Assembly (NCBI GenBank): GCA_964403795.1
Contig: CAYOHP010000014.1
Span: forward strand, 24,566-88,565
Length of the DNA stretch: 64,000 nt
Direction of reading: 5' to 3'
DNA from: CAYOHP01 sp964403795 [NCBI: uncultured bacterium]
GTDB lineage: Bacteria > Muiribacteriota > UBA6191 > CAZXTJ01
Both the position numbers and the translations under genes were made by a program. Positions 8,563-18,047 of the stretch are shown piece after piece; position 1 is the stretch's first letter, and each line of letters opens with the position of its first letter. Below the pieces are notes generated by a model that was not told the origin of the DNA, searched no databases, and worked only from the letters and a program-made list of their open reading frames with translations.

Positions 8563-11500
8563 CTACCCGTTCGGGGGGGCCTCGGTCTCGCCGGGGTCCA
8601 GCACCGAGTAGACCGCCGGCACCAGGAAGAGCGTCACCAGGGTCGAACTCACCAGCCCCCCGATCACCGCCCGGGCCAGGGGGGCCTGGGCCTCGCCGCC
8701 TTCCCCGATCCCCAGGGCCAGGGGCAGGAGGCCGAGCACGGTGGTGAGCGCCGTCATCATGATGGGGCGCAGGCGTCGTCGACCCGCCTCGGCCACTGCC
8801 TCCCGCATGGGCAGCTTGTCCTGGCGGCGGAGGATGTTGATCTGGTCGACCAGCAGGATGGCGTTGTTGACCACGATCCCGCCCAGCATGATGCAGCCGA
8901 TGAAGGACTGGACGTTGAACGTGGTGCCGGTCCCCCACAGGAGCACCAGCACCCCGATGGCGGCGAACGGCACCGAGAACATGACCACGAAGGGATGGAC
9001 CAGCGACTCGTACTGGCAGGCCATCACCATGTAGACGAAGGCCAGCGAGAGCACGAACATCAGGACCAGCTCCCGGAAGGACTTCTGCTGCTCCTCGTAG
9101 TCGCCGGTGGGTGCCACGTGGAACCCCTCCGGGATGGCGATCGAATCGAGGGCCGCGGCCACGTCCCGGATCACCGAGCCCTGGTCGCGGTCGGTGAAGT
9201 TGCCCGACAACGTGACCACCCGCTCCCGATCGATCCGCTCGATCCTTGCCGGGCCGGACCTGGGCTTCGAGACCACCACGTTCCGGAGCACCACCGGCTC
9301 GCCCCGCTCGGAGATCACGGTGAGGTCGAGGACCTCCTGGAGACCCATCCGGTCGGCTCCCGCCACCCGGACCATGATGGGGGACTCCTCCCCGCCTTCC
9401 CGGTAGACCCCGGCCCGCGACCCGGCGATGGCGGTCTCGAGCAGGCCGGCGACCCGGGAGACCGAGAGGCCCAGGCTGGCCGCCTTCTGCCGGTCGACCT
9501 CGATCGACTCCTCGGGGTTGCCGGTCTCGCGGCTCAAGCGCACGTCGGTCACGCCCGGCACGCCCCGCATCACCTCGGCCACCCGGCTCGCCAGGAGGTC
9601 GGCGGTCGCCAGGTCATGGCCGCGGACCTCGACCTGGAGCTTGTCGGTGCCGTCGCCGGTGACGAAGCGCATGACGAAGAGACCGCCGCCGGCCCGGGTG
9701 CGGATGGTCATGCCCGGGATCCCGGCGAGCGCCTTGCGGAGCGCGGTGGCGATCTGTTCGCTGGAGCGCTTCCGCTCCGCCGCCGGCACCAGCGCCACCC
9801 GCATCTCGGCGGTGTGTCCGCCGCTGGAACCGAATCCGCCGGCCCCCAGGACCGCCACCCAGCTGCGGGCCTCGGGGACCTCCCGGACCACGATCTCCTC
9901 GACCGCCGCGAAGCGCTCGTCCACCACCTCGACCCGGGTGCCGACCTCGAGCTCGGCGCTGACCCGGACCTCGCCCTCATCGCTCGGGGGCATGAGTTCC
10001 ACGCCGATCCGGGGGGCCAGGGTGAGGCTCCAGGTGAGCGCCGCCACCGAGGCGAGCACCACCCCGGCCCGCCAACCCATCGCCCAGTGGAGCGCCCGGC
10101 CGTAGATCTCCTCCAGGAGCACCAGGGGTCGTCCGGCCATCCGGAGCACCCGGGCCACCAGGCTGTCGCCCTCCCCCGGGCGCTCCTCCCCGATCAGGCG
10201 CGCCGAGAGCATGGGCACCAGGGTCAGCGAGACCACCAGGGAGCAGAACAAGGCCACGCTCACCACGTAGGCGAGCTGCTGGAGCATCAGGCCCGACATG
10301 CCGCGCACGAAGACCAGCGGGAGGAAGACCACCACCGTGGTCAGGGTGCTGGCGATCACCGCCGGCGTGACCTCCTCGCCTCCGGCGACTGCCGCGGTGC
10401 GGACCTCGGTGCCCTCCTCGCCGTAGCGGAAGATGTTCTCGAGCACCACGATCGAGTTGTCGACGAGCATCCCGACCCCGAGCGCCAGGCCGCCCAGGGT
10501 CATCAGGTTCAGGGTGAAGCCGGCGAAATACATCACCGTGAAGGTGGCGATCACCGAGATCGGGATCGCCAGTGCGATCACCAGGGTGCTGGTCAGGCTG
10601 CGGAGGAAGACCAAGAGGACCATGACCGCCAGCAGGCCGCCCTGGACCACCGAGTTGCCGACGTTGGTGATCGAGCGCTCGATGTAGGCCGAGGTGTCGA
10701 CGATGGGGACGATCTCGACCTGGTCGGACTCGGCGTTGATCCGTGCCATCTCGGCCTTGACGCCCTTGGCGACCTCGACGGTGTTGGTCCCGGCCTGCTT
10801 GTTGACCGCCAGCCGGACGCCCAGCCGGCCGTTCACCCGGACCTTCCCGGAGAGCTTGCGCCAGCCGTCCTCGACGGTGGCGACCGAGCCGAGGCGGACC
10901 GGGGCGCCGTCCCGGACCATGATCACGGTGTCGCGGATGGCGTCGAGGTCATGGAACTCGCCCGGGGTCCGGACCAGGACCTCGCGGGTCCCGAGCTCGA
11001 CCGAACCGGCGGGGACGTTGGCGTTCTCGGCACGCAGGCGAGCGATCAACTGGTCGAGCGACAGGCCCAGGGCCTTCAGCCGGTCCGGGTCGACCTCGAC
11101 CCTCACCTCCCGCTCCAGCCCGCCCCGGATGTCGACCGCCGCCACCCCGGGCACCCGTTCCAGCCGGTACTTGATCTCCCGGTCCACCAGGCGCCGGAGG
11201 CGCAGCGGGTCGAGGTCGCTCGCCACCCCCAGGATCATGATCGGGAAACTGGCCAGGTCGAACTTGCGGAGCGCCGGGCGGCTGACGTCGGGGGGGAGCT
11301 GGGCGATGGTCCGGTCGAGCCGGTCCCGGAGGTCGTTGGCGGCGGCGTCGAGATTGGTACCCCAGGTGAAGGTCACCCGCACCCGGCTCTCGCCTTCCGA
11401 GGAGGTGGAGGTCACCTGCTCCACCCCGGGGACCGCGCTCACCGCCTCCTCGATCCGGCGAGTGACGAGGTCCTCGATCTCCTCCGGGCCGGCGTTCTCG

Positions 11501-11652
11501 TAGTCGGTGGAGACCGAGAGGGTGGGCGAGGTCACGTCCGGCATGAGGTCGATGGGCAGCCGCGAGAAGGCCACGCCCCCCAGGACCAGCAGCATCAGGG
11601 TGACCATCGAGACGAAGACCGGGCGCTCGACCGAGAAGCGGGCCGGGCTCAT
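8563..11652 (-). CDS. RND-family (AcrB/HAE1 type) efflux pump, inner-membrane subunit
   Basis: 1029 aa, the normal length for AcrB-type pumps. The N-terminus ([20 protein letters not shown]) is the classical first helix; [11 protein letters not shown] and the [14 protein letters not shown] porter segment follow. The first membrane bundle around [13 protein letters not shown] contains the [16 protein letters not shown] stretch expected for TM4 (Asp for proton relay), and the second half repeats the fold, ending [10 protein letters not shown]. It exports toxic compounds by proton-driven drug/proton antiport through the adaptor and a TolC channel. The start ATG overlaps the adaptor stop (ATGA), a standard adaptor-pump operon. 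Confidence 0.96.
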   Translation of the reverse strand: MSPARFSVERPVFVSMVTLMLLVLGGVAFSRLPIDLMPDVTSPTLSVSTDYENAGPEEIEDLVTRRIEEAVSAVPGVEQVTSTSSEGESRVRVTFTWGTNLDAAANDLRDRLDRTIAQLPPDVSRPALRKFDLASFPIMILGVASDLDPLRLRRLVDREIKYRLERVPGVAAVDIRGGLEREVRVEVDPDRLKALGLSLDQLIARLRAENANVPAGSVELGTREVLVRTPGEFHDLDAIRDTVIMVRDGAPVRLGSVATVEDGWRKLSGKVRVNGRLGVRLAVNKQAGTNTVEVAKGVKAEMARINAESDQVEIVPIVDTSAYIERSITNVGNSVVQGGLLAVMVLLVFLRSLTSTLVIALAIPISVIATFTVMYFAGFTLNLMTLGGLALGVGMLVDNSIVVLENIFRYGEEGTEVRTAAVAGGEEVTPAVIASTLTTVVVFLPLVFVRGMSGLMLQQLAYVVSVALFCSLVVSLTLVPMLSARLIGEERPGEGDSLVARVLRMAGRPLVLLEEIYGRALHWAMGWRAGVVLASVAALTWSLTLAPRIGVELMPPSDEGEVRVSAELEVGTRVEVVDERFAAVEEIVVREVPEARSWVAVLGAGGFGSSGGHTAEMRVALVPAAERKRSSEQIATALRKALAGIPGMTIRTRAGGGLFVMRFVTGDGTDKLQVEVRGHDLATADLLASRVAEVMRGVPGVTDVRLSRETGNPEESIEVDRQKAASLGLSVSRVAGLLETAIAGSRAGVYREGGEESPIMVRVAGADRMGLQEVLDLTVISERGEPVVLRNVVVSKPRSGPARIERIDRERVVTLSGNFTDRDQGSVIRDVAAALDSIAIPEGFHVAPTGDYEEQQKSFRELVLMFVLSLAFVYMVMACQYESLVHPFVVMFSVPFAAIGVLVLLWGTGTTFNVQSFIGCIMLGGIVVNNAILLVDQINILRRQDKLPMREAVAEAGRRRLRPIMMTALTTVLGLLPLALGIGEGGEAQAPLARAVIGGLVSSTLVTLFLVPAVYSVLDPGETEAPPNG

Positions 11653-12953
11653 CGAGGGCCCCGACCGTCGCCGGTTCCCGTGCCCGAGGCGGCGCCGCTC
11701 CCGGTCCCCCCGGAGGCGGTGCGCCCGGAACCCGAGCCGGTTCCGCTCCCGTTCCGGGTCCGGGAACGGGTCCGTGTTCCACCGGTCTGCGGGTCCTGGA
11801 CCAGCACCTTGGAGCCGTCCCGGAGCAGGTGGTGGCCGATCGTGACCAGCGGTCCTTCGAACCGGTCGGGCTTGCGCGCCTCGACCCAGTCGCCCTCCCG
11901 GATCCCGGTCTCGATCTCGATCCGCCGGGCCTCGGCCTTGTTCTCGTCCAGGACGAAGACCGCGGTCCCGGCTCCCTGGGTGGAGAGGGCGGCCAGCGGG
12001 ACCCGCAGGGCCCTCTCGCGCCGGTCCAGTTCGAGCTCCGCCCGCAGGAACATCCCGGGCTTCAGGATCCGCTCCGGATTGGGGATCTCGATCTCGACCC
12101 GGGCCTGCCGGGAGCTCTCCCGGAGCAGGGGGGCGATCCGGACGACCTTGCCGTCGAAGGTCCGACCCGGATACGCGTCGGTCGAGACCCGGGCGATCTG
12201 ACCGGTCTTCAACCGCGCATAGTCGCGCTCGATCACGAAGACCACCCCGACCATGGAAGAGAGGTCGAGGATCGAGAGCAGGGGGTCGTTGGCCCGGAGC
12301 TGGGCACCGGGTTCGGCGAAGCGCTCGCCCACGACCCGTTCGGCCGGCTCGCCTTCCCAGGCGGCGTGGACCTTGGTCCACCCCAGGCGGACCTCGGCGG
12401 CCCTCAGGGCGGCCTCCCGCAGGGCGAGCTGGGCGGCCTTGACCTTGAGATCGCTCTCCTGGGCCTCGCGGCGGCCCCGGACCTGGTCGAGGTCGGCATC
12501 CGAAGCGAGGTTCTTGGCCGAGAGCTGTTGCAGGCGTTCGAAGTCCCGCTTGGCCAGGTTGAGCAGGGCCCGGGCGGCCTCCACGCCCTCGCTGGCGACC
12601 CGCACCTCGGAGCGGGCCATGACCACCGCGAGCTCGTGCTCGTCGTCCTCGAAGGACGCCACCAGGTCGCCGCTCTTCACCCGGTCCCCGACGTGGAAGC
12701 GGAGCTCCTCGAGACGGGCGCCGACCCGGCTCGAGAGCACGAAGGAGCTGCGGGGCTCCAGCGAGCCGGTCAGCACCAGCAGGTCCCGCATGAGGCCGGT
12801 CCCGACCGGGGTCACCTCGACCGGCACCGCCGGGCGCTCCCGGGCCTTCCCTGTTCCCCCGGCTCCGTCCTCGGCGCCGGGCGACCGGAGGAACAGGGCG
12901 AGGGGGGCGGCGGCCACCGCCAGGAGCAAGAGGGTTCCCAGGACTTTCGCCAT
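11649..12953 (-). CDS. RND efflux periplasmic adaptor (membrane fusion protein)
   Basis: 434 aa. An N-terminal membrane/signal segment is followed by a beta-barrel start (VEVTPVGTGLMRD), a barrel-sandwich/lipoyl half (GARLEELRFHVGDRVKSGDLVA), a long alpha-hairpin with coiled-coil pattern (about residues 110-190), the second lipoyl half (FAEPGAQLRANDPLLSI) and the beta-barrel. It bridges the inner-membrane pump to the TolC channel. The last 45 residues are an unusual Gly/Ser/Thr/Arg low-complexity tail. The TolC-family gene starts divergently 149 bp away, so adaptor, pump and channel form one efflux system. Confidence 0.95.
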   Translation of the reverse strand: MAKVLGTLLLLAVAAAPLALFLRSPGAEDGAGGTGKARERPAVPVEVTPVGTGLMRDLLVLTGSLEPRSSFVLSSRVGARLEELRFHVGDRVKSGDLVASFEDDEHELAVVMARSEVRVASEGVEAARALLNLAKRDFERLQQLSAKNLASDADLDQVRGRREAQESDLKVKAAQLALREAALRAAEVRLGWTKVHAAWEGEPAERVVGERFAEPGAQLRANDPLLSILDLSSMVGVVFVIERDYARLKTGQIARVSTDAYPGRTFDGKVVRIAPLLRESSRQARVEIEIPNPERILKPGMFLRAELELDRRERALRVPLAALSTQGAGTAVFVLDENKAEARRIEIETGIREGDWVEARKPDRFEGPLVTIGHHLLRDGSKVLVQDPQTGGTRTRSRTRNGSGTGSGSGRTASGGTGSGAASGTGTGDGRGPR

Positions 12954-13102
12954 GTCGGAGGGTCCTTCCGGTCGTCGGGGCGGGCCGGGGGCTGGTCCTG
13001 CAGGCGAGCGTGGATCGCGCCGACTCCGGTATCCTACCCTGGAGGCAGCCACTTCGCGGGCCGGTCCCGCATGCGGCGCCCCCCTTCATGGAGATTCCCC
13101 GC

Positions 13103-14668
13103 ATGCGGCCCAGGATGCTCGTCCTCACGATCATGCTCGCTTGTGCCGCGACCCAGGCCCTGGGTGCCGAAGGGTCCGATCTCCCGGTCGATCCTTCGGC
13201 CCTAATGACAGGAGCCTTCGAGGCGCCCGATCCGGCCTCCGCGCCTCCCCTGGGCCTGGCCGAGGCCCTCTCCCGGGCCCTCGAGTCGAACCCCCAGGTG
13301 GCGGTCTCCCGCCTCTCGCCCCGGATCGCCGAGGCGGCGCTCCGACGGGAGCGGTCGGCCTGGGACGGCCGGGCCCGGGCCAGCCATGAGTTCAACGACG
13401 TCACCGACCCGGCCGCCAGCGGCCTCGACGGCGCCACCGTGCGCCAGTCGGAGACCCGGTCCACCTCGTTCGGGGTGGTCCAGCCCTTCGTCGACGGTTC
13501 GACCCTGGAGGCGGCCTGGACCGACCGGCGGACCCTCACCAACTCGGCCTTCGCCTTGCTCAATCCCCAGTACCGGGCAGGGGTGTCGGTGACCTGGCGC
13601 CGTCCGCTCCGGCGGGGCTTCGGCCAGGACGTGAACCGGCGGTCCATGGCCCGGGCCGAGGTGTCGCTCGAATCGAGCCGCTGGGAACTCGCCCGGGACG
13701 TGCAGGACACCCTGGCCGCCGTGGAGCGGGCCTACTGGAACCTGGCCGCGGCCCGGGACCAGCGATCGGTGGCCCGGCTCTCCCTGGAGCAGGCCCAGAC
13801 CCTGCTCGAGGCCAACCGCTACCGGGCCGAAGCGGGGCTCCTGGCCCGGCTCGCGGTGGTCGAGGCCGAGGCCGCGGTGGCCGAGCGACGGGACGCCCTG
13901 CTGGTCTCCGAGCGGGAGGTGCAGCGGGCCCACAACGAGGTGCTCCGCCTGGTCGATCCCCCGGCCCGCCCGGGACAGAAGATCGGCGACCTCGCCGACG
14001 TCCCCGGCGTCGACCTCCCGGCTCCCCCGGTCTGGGACGAGGTGGTGGCCCAGCTGTTGGTGCGCAATCCTCGGTACCGGCTCTCGCTGCTCGAGCTCGA
14101 GACGCAGAAGGTGGAACTGGCCTTCGCGCGTGACGGCCTGCTGCCCCGGCTCGACCTGGTCACGACCCTCTCGACCAACGGTCTGGCGGGCGGCCGGGGC
14201 AACGCCATCGAGGCGGCCACCGAACTCGACTTCCCGACCTGGTTCGTGGGGCTCTCCTACGAGATGCCCTTCGGGAATCGGGCGGCCAAGGCCGAACACG
14301 AGCGGGTGAAGCTCACCGTCGAGCGGGCGGTGCGCACCGTCAAGGCGCTCGAAACCGATCTCGAGACCCAGGCCTTCGACCGGCTGCAGCGGTACACCAC
14401 GGACCTCGGGCGGATCCACTTCTCGCGCCTCCGGATCGAGACCGCCCTGGCCAAGCTCCACGCCGAGGAGGAGCGCTACCGGGAGGGCCTGATCTCGGCG
14501 GACGACCTGCTCCGCTTCCAGCGGGAATTGGCCGAGGCCAGGGCCAGCGAGGTGAACTCCCGGGTGGCGGCCTCGCTCTCGCTCCTCGATCTCTGGGCCC
14601 TGATCGGGGTGCTGCCGGAACGCCGCGGCGTGGCGCTCGACGCCGAGCGGGTGTCGGCGGACAGGTAG
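13103..14668 (+). CDS. TolC-family outer-membrane efflux channel
   Basis: 521 aa. A signal peptide of about 22 residues ends ATQALGA. Two OEP repeats are visible: helical hairpins beginning LGLAEALSRALESNPQV and VAQLLVRNPRYRLSLLELE, each followed by beta segments, as in TolC/OprM. Proteins of this family trimerise into the outer-membrane duct for RND pumps. ATG 13103 was chosen because GGAG lies 9 nt upstream and the signal peptide starts there; an ATG at 13088 is also in frame. It is divergent from the adaptor/pump genes, with the promoter region between them (12954-13102). Confidence 0.93.
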   Translation: MRPRMLVLTIMLACAATQALGAEGSDLPVDPSALMTGAFEAPDPASAPPLGLAEALSRALESNPQVAVSRLSPRIAEAALRRERSAWDGRARASHEFNDVTDPAASGLDGATVRQSETRSTSFGVVQPFVDGSTLEAAWTDRRTLTNSAFALLNPQYRAGVSVTWRRPLRRGFGQDVNRRSMARAEVSLESSRWELARDVQDTLAAVERAYWNLAAARDQRSVARLSLEQAQTLLEANRYRAEAGLLARLAVVEAEAAVAERRDALLVSEREVQRAHNEVLRLVDPPARPGQKIGDLADVPGVDLPAPPVWDEVVAQLLVRNPRYRLSLLELETQKVELAFARDGLLPRLDLVTTLSTNGLAGGRGNAIEAATELDFPTWFVGLSYEMPFGNRAAKAEHERVKLTVERAVRTVKALETDLETQAFDRLQRYTTDLGRIHFSRLRIETALAKLHAEEERYREGLISADDLLRFQRELAEARASEVNSRVAASLSLLDLWALIGVLPERRGVALDAERVSADR

Positions 14669-14672
14669 CGAC

Positions 14673-15353
14673 CTAGAGAGCGTTGCCGAGCAGGTCCTCG
14701 AGCCGGGAGACGGCCAGGACGCCGACCGGCACGGGCCGCACCAGCGGGATGGCGGGGACCTGGGTCGGCGGGACCTCGAGACCCTGGTCCTGGTCGGCCG
14801 CGACCTCGGGGTCCACGGCTTCGGGGGAGGCGGCGTCCCGCGGGATCACCGCATCGTCCTCGGCTGCCGGCCTCTCCTCGGAGTCGAGGGCGGCCAGCGC
14901 CGCGGCCACGGCGTCCTCCCGGATCCGGGCCCGGCTGGACTCGAGGGTGGCGGCCAGGGCCGGAGCTGCCGAGTCCCGACCGGTCCCGATCAGGGTCCGT
15001 GATCCCACCGACTCGAGGATCTGCCCGCTGCCGGGGTCGAACACGTAGGCGGTGAACTCGTTGACCGTCCAGGCCGCACCTTTCAGGGGCACTTCGACGG
15101 AGAGCACCGTGTCCCGCTCGGTCACGCCGGCGACCACCTTGAGGAACCCGTCGTCGCGTCGGATCACCACGTTCACCGGGTCGCCCTGGGGTTCCCGGTC
15201 GAGCAGGCGGAAGCGCACCACCGTGGTGTCCCCGGCGGCATAGCTCGCGGAAGGCCCCTCGGGTCCCAGGCCGACCAGCTCGATCCCGAGGATCTCGGCC
15301 CGGAGAGACAAGGGGACCAGGCACGCCAGGGCCAGCCAGTTGCGGCGGCGCAT
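14673..15353 (-). CDS. Secreted protein of unknown function
   Basis: 226 aa. RRRNWLALACLVPLSLRAE forms a signal peptide. The mature part begins with about 110 residues of beta-rich sequence that could be an Ig-like or FlgD-like fold (ILGIELVGLGPEG; AYVFDPGSGQILES), followed by an Ala/Asp/Glu-rich linker and a hydrophobic C-terminus. It ends 4 bp from the convergent TolC-family gene. A promoter-like pair and an intrinsic terminator lie in its 5' leader (15461-15568), so it could be controlled by attenuation. No family recognised. Confidence 0.7.
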   Translation of the reverse strand: MRRRNWLALACLVPLSLRAEILGIELVGLGPEGPSASYAAGDTTVVRFRLLDREPQGDPVNVVIRRDDGFLKVVAGVTERDTVLSVEVPLKGAAWTVNEFTAYVFDPGSGQILESVGSRTLIGTGRDSAAPALAATLESSRARIREDAVAAALAALDSEERPAAEDDAVIPRDAASPEAVDPEVAADQDQGLEVPPTQVPAIPLVRPVPVGVLAVSRLEDLLGNAL

Positions 15354-15460
15354 CGGGATTCCTTACCCCCGGCCCGGTGCCGGGACGCATCAGAGGCTCC
15401 CATGGGCCATCGGCATCCCCCGGGCCGCCCCGAAGCCGTGTCCGGGGGGTCGCCGCCCGT

Positions 15461-15497
15461 GAAAAAACGAACCCCCGGTCGGCGGGACCGGGGGTTC
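15461..15497 (-). terminator. Intrinsic terminator, minus strand
   Basis: GAACCCCCGGTC pairs with GACCGGGGGTTC over 12 bp (5-nt loop); six consecutive A on the plus strand, one base away from the stem, give the U tract of a minus-strand transcript. No coding gene ends here, which is what points to the RNA candidate. Confidence 0.8.
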
Positions 15498-15534
15498 GCA
15501 GTTTGGCGGAAGGAACGGTCTGTTGGTCGGAGAC
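15461..15534 (-). ncRNA. Candidate small RNA or attenuator leader
   Basis: On the minus strand a promoter-like pair (TGGACA, 15563-15568; TACACT, 15541-15546; 16-bp spacer) is followed about 45 nt later by a textbook intrinsic terminator. The stem has 12 perfect pairs (15469-15480 with 15486-15497), loop GGCGG on the plus strand, and six U residues (15462-15467). A transcript would be about 74 nt. The next gene on this strand starts at 15353, so the RNA is either a free small RNA or a terminated leader of that gene. It lies in the 393-bp gap 15354-15746, which holds no other gene. Start and identity are inferred. Confidence 0.5.
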
Positions 15535-15540
15535 ATTACG

Positions 15541-15568
15541 AGTGTAAGGACGGGATCGAGAGTGTCCA
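15541..15568 (-). promoter_or_regulatory. Predicted sigma70-like promoter, minus strand
   Basis: TGGACA (-35, five of six consensus bases) and TACACT (-10, four of six), 16-bp spacer, reading leftwards. In a window this GC-rich such a pair is uncommon, and it is correctly placed ahead of the terminator at 15461-15497. Confidence 0.45.
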
Positions 15569-15746
15569 GTCCCCCACAGGGGATTTTTCTCACCCCTGGA
15601 TTTCACGGAGTCGTCACAGCCGTCACGGTCCGGTGGATTCGATGCCGGGGGGCGCGACTCCCGGCCTTCCCCCGTGACCGACCCGGGTGAGCAGGGCGAA
15701 CGCCCCGCCTCGGAAAGACCCCGGGGATCCGGGAAGGAGGACGGTC

Positions 15747-16433
15747 ATGTCGGCTCGCAATCTCGAAGTTCTCACGGTGTTGGCCCTGGCCCTCTCGGTG
15801 GCCCCGGTCCAGGCCGAAAGGGGGGGAAGGCCGGGAAGCGACCGGTCCGATCCAGGGGTGCATGCCCCCGGCCGGTCTCGCCGTGCCCACGAGACCCATC
15901 CGGGACGGGGTCGCCCCGCATGGGCCCGTCCGGGGACGATGGCTCCTGGCCGCAAGGTCGTGATGGTCCCCGAGGAGGTCATCGCAGAGCCCCGGGGCCG
16001 CCCCGCCCTGAAGCCCCCGGTGATGATCGCCCTGCCGGCCTCCCGCCCGGCCCCGGTCGTGGTGGTCCCTGCCCGCCGGCCGGTGGTGGTGGCCCCGCCC
16101 CCGGTCGTCGTGCACCGTCCTCCCCCGGTCGTGGTGCACCGCCCGCCTCCGGTGATCGTCCACCGCCCGCCTCCCGTCGTGGTGGCTCCTCCCCCGGTGG
16201 TCTGCGAGGTCCCGGCTCCGCCCCCGCCTCCGGTCTGCACCATTCCCGAGATCGTGGTCCCGGTGCCGGCCCCCCAGCCCCGGACCCAGGTCGAGAAGGC
16301 CAAGGTCCATACCCGCAACACCCTGCTCGCCCTGGGCCTCGCCAACGAGGCGCTGAACGACGGGGGCAAGGACAAGGTGAGGGTCCGCAACGCCAGCCTG
16401 GGCCTCTTGGTCCTGAACGAGCTGCTGCGGTAG
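15747..16433 (+). CDS. Secreted proline/valine-rich repeat protein
   Basis: 228 aa. A signal peptide ends PVQAE (about residue 23). The centre contains repeated PPVVVHRPP-type units encoded by near-identical 24-nt repeats (about 16094-16190), flanked by PVVVAPPP. The C-terminal 60 residues (KAKVHTRNTLLALGLANEAL) look like a small helical domain. Extended Pro/Val repeats suggest a periplasm-spanning or wall-associated protein, as in TonB-like linkers, but no known domain is visible. GGAGG lies 7 nt before ATG 15747. Confidence 0.75.
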   Translation: MSARNLEVLTVLALALSVAPVQAERGGRPGSDRSDPGVHAPGRSRRAHETHPGRGRPAWARPGTMAPGRKVVMVPEEVIAEPRGRPALKPPVMIALPASRPAPVVVVPARRPVVVAPPPVVVHRPPPVVVHRPPPVIVHRPPPVVVAPPPVVCEVPAPPPPPVCTIPEIVVPVPAPQPRTQVEKAKVHTRNTLLALGLANEALNDGGKDKVRVRNASLGLLVLNELLR

Positions 16434-16547
16434 GGATCCCCACCGAGCCCCCCCGCCGGTTCCACCCCCGGTGTAGCATCCGGTCCTCCTCGGGCCCGTC
16501 CCGGGGAGGACCTCTTCCTGTTCGCGGCCGGTCACCGGGAGGCACCC

Positions 16548-17714
16548 ATGTTCCGAGGCGTGGATTTCTTCGACATCGATGCGCTGCTCTCCGACGAGGA
16601 GCGCATGGCGCGCGACTCGGTGCGGGGCTTCGTGCAGGAGAAGGTCATCCCGATCATCGAGCACCATGACCGGGAAGGCACCTTCCCCAAGCAGCTCATC
16701 CCCGAGGTGGCGGAGCTCGGACTGCTCGGCGCCAACCTGCACGGCTACGGCTGCGCCGGGATGTCGCCGGTGGGCTACGGGATCTGCATGCAGGAGCTGG
16801 AGCGGGGCGACTCCGGGCTCCGGTCCTTCGCCTCGGTGCAGGGGTCGCTCTGCATGTACCCGATCTACGCCTACGGCTCGGAGGCCCAGAAGGAGAAGTA
16901 CCTTCCCGAGATGGCCGCCGGTCGCCTGATCGGCTGCTTCGGCCTGACCGAGGCCGACGCCGGCTCCGACCCGGGCTCGATGCGCACCAACGTCAAGAAG
17001 CAGAAGGACGGCTGGTTGCTCAACGGCTCGAAGATGTGGATCACCAACGGCGGGATCTGCCACCTGGCGATCGTCTGGGCCAAGGACGAGCAGGGCGAGA
17101 TCCGCGGCTTCATCGTCGACCGCGACACCCCCGGGTTCTCGACCAACGACGTCGAAGGCAAGTTCTCGCTCCGGGCCTCGGTCACCAGCGAGCTCGTGTT
17201 CGAGGACGTGAAGCTCCCGGAGGACGCCCTGCTCCCCAACGTGAAGGGCATCAAGGGACCCCTGGGGTGTCTGAGCCAGGCCCGCTACGGGATCGTGTGG
17301 GGCGTGCTGGGAGCCGCCATGGCGGCCTACGACGAGGCCCTGCGCTACACCCAGAACCGGGTCATGTTCGACAAGCCGATCGCCAGCTTCCAGCTGGTGC
17401 AAGCCAGCCTGGTCGACATGTTGAACGAGATCACCAAGGGTCAGCTCCTGGCGCTGCGGCTGGGACGCATGAAGGAAGCCGGCACCCTGAAGCACTTCCA
17501 CGTCTCGCTGGCCAAGCGGAACAACTGCAAGATCGCCCTCGACATCTGCCGGGCGGCCCGGGACCTGCTCGGTGCCAACGGCATCTGCGACGAGTACCAG
17601 TCGGGGCGCCACATGCGGAACCTCGAGTCGGTCGTCACCTACGAGGGCACCCACAACATCCACACCCTGATCGTGGGCCGCGAGATCACCGGGCTCGACG
17701 CCATCGGACGCTGA
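16548..17714 (+). CDS. Acyl-CoA dehydrogenase, glutaryl-CoA dehydrogenase-like
   Basis: 388 aa, typical acyl-CoA dehydrogenase length. Signatures: CFGLTEADAGSDPGSM (acyl-CoA dehydrogenase signature 1), WITNGG, and the C-terminal TYEGTHNIHTLIVGREITG with catalytic base Glu366. The latter pattern, plus MQELERGDSGLRSF, matches the glutaryl-CoA dehydrogenase branch, which oxidises and decarboxylates glutaryl-CoA to crotonyl-CoA in lysine/tryptophan breakdown using FAD; non-decarboxylating relatives exist, so the exact reaction is not certain. GGGAGG precedes the ATG. Its TGA shares a base with the ATG of the next gene (TGATG at 17712-17716). Confidence 0.9.
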   Translation: MFRGVDFFDIDALLSDEERMARDSVRGFVQEKVIPIIEHHDREGTFPKQLIPEVAELGLLGANLHGYGCAGMSPVGYGICMQELERGDSGLRSFASVQGSLCMYPIYAYGSEAQKEKYLPEMAAGRLIGCFGLTEADAGSDPGSMRTNVKKQKDGWLLNGSKMWITNGGICHLAIVWAKDEQGEIRGFIVDRDTPGFSTNDVEGKFSLRASVTSELVFEDVKLPEDALLPNVKGIKGPLGCLSQARYGIVWGVLGAAMAAYDEALRYTQNRVMFDKPIASFQLVQASLVDMLNEITKGQLLALRLGRMKEAGTLKHFHVSLAKRNNCKIALDICRAARDLLGANGICDEYQSGRHMRNLESVVTYEGTHNIHTLIVGREITGLDAIGR

Positions 17715-17995
17715 TGCTCGATCCCAAGATCCTGGGATCCACGTTCGTGACCGTGTTCCTGGCCGAGCTCGGCGACAAGACCCAGCTCGCCACCTTCGGC
17801 GTGGCAGGAGCTTCGACCTCGAAGCTCTCGGTCTTCCTGGGTGCCAGCCTGGCCCTGATCGCGACCTCGGCCCTGGCGGTGCTGGCGGGCGACCTGGTGG
17901 TCCGGTGGGTCTCGCCGCTGACCATCCAGCGGCTGGCCGGGGCGTCCTTCGTGGTGCTTGGGCTCTGGATGATCTCGGGGCGGGCCGGGGGCTGA
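17714..17995 (+). CDS. GDT1/UPF0016-family membrane protein, single repeat
   Basis: 93 aa with three hydrophobic helices. The N-terminal helix carries FLAELGDKTQLATF, the ExGDKTQ signature of the UPF0016/TMEM165/GDT1 family of Mn2+/Ca2+ exporters. Most members have two copies of the motif in one chain; this is a one-copy protein, which in bacteria is presumed to work as a dimer. It is translationally coupled to the acyl-CoA dehydrogenase gene (TGATG), though no functional link is obvious. Confidence 0.88.
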   Translation: MLDPKILGSTFVTVFLAELGDKTQLATFGVAGASTSKLSVFLGASLALIATSALAVLAGDLVVRWVSPLTIQRLAGASFVVLGLWMISGRAGG

Positions 17996-18047
17996 CCCCT
18001 GGGCGCTCCGGCCTCCCGGAGGCGGCGCGAAGCGGGTCCGGGGCCCC

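Noticed and set aside
8284-12201. 1305-codon plus-strand open frame
   Set aside because: Antisense to the RND pump and adaptor genes; composition (His/Asp/Gly-rich) is a mirror of their codons and no domain is visible.
15571-15590. Second, plus-strand terminator (CCCC, CACA, GGGG, ATTTTT)
   Set aside because: Stem of only 4 bp with a short T run and no upstream plus-strand gene.
15390-15593. Leader peptide in the 15.4-15.6 kb region
   Set aside because: Open frame passes through the terminator stem, has no Shine-Dalgarno and shows shadow-like composition.
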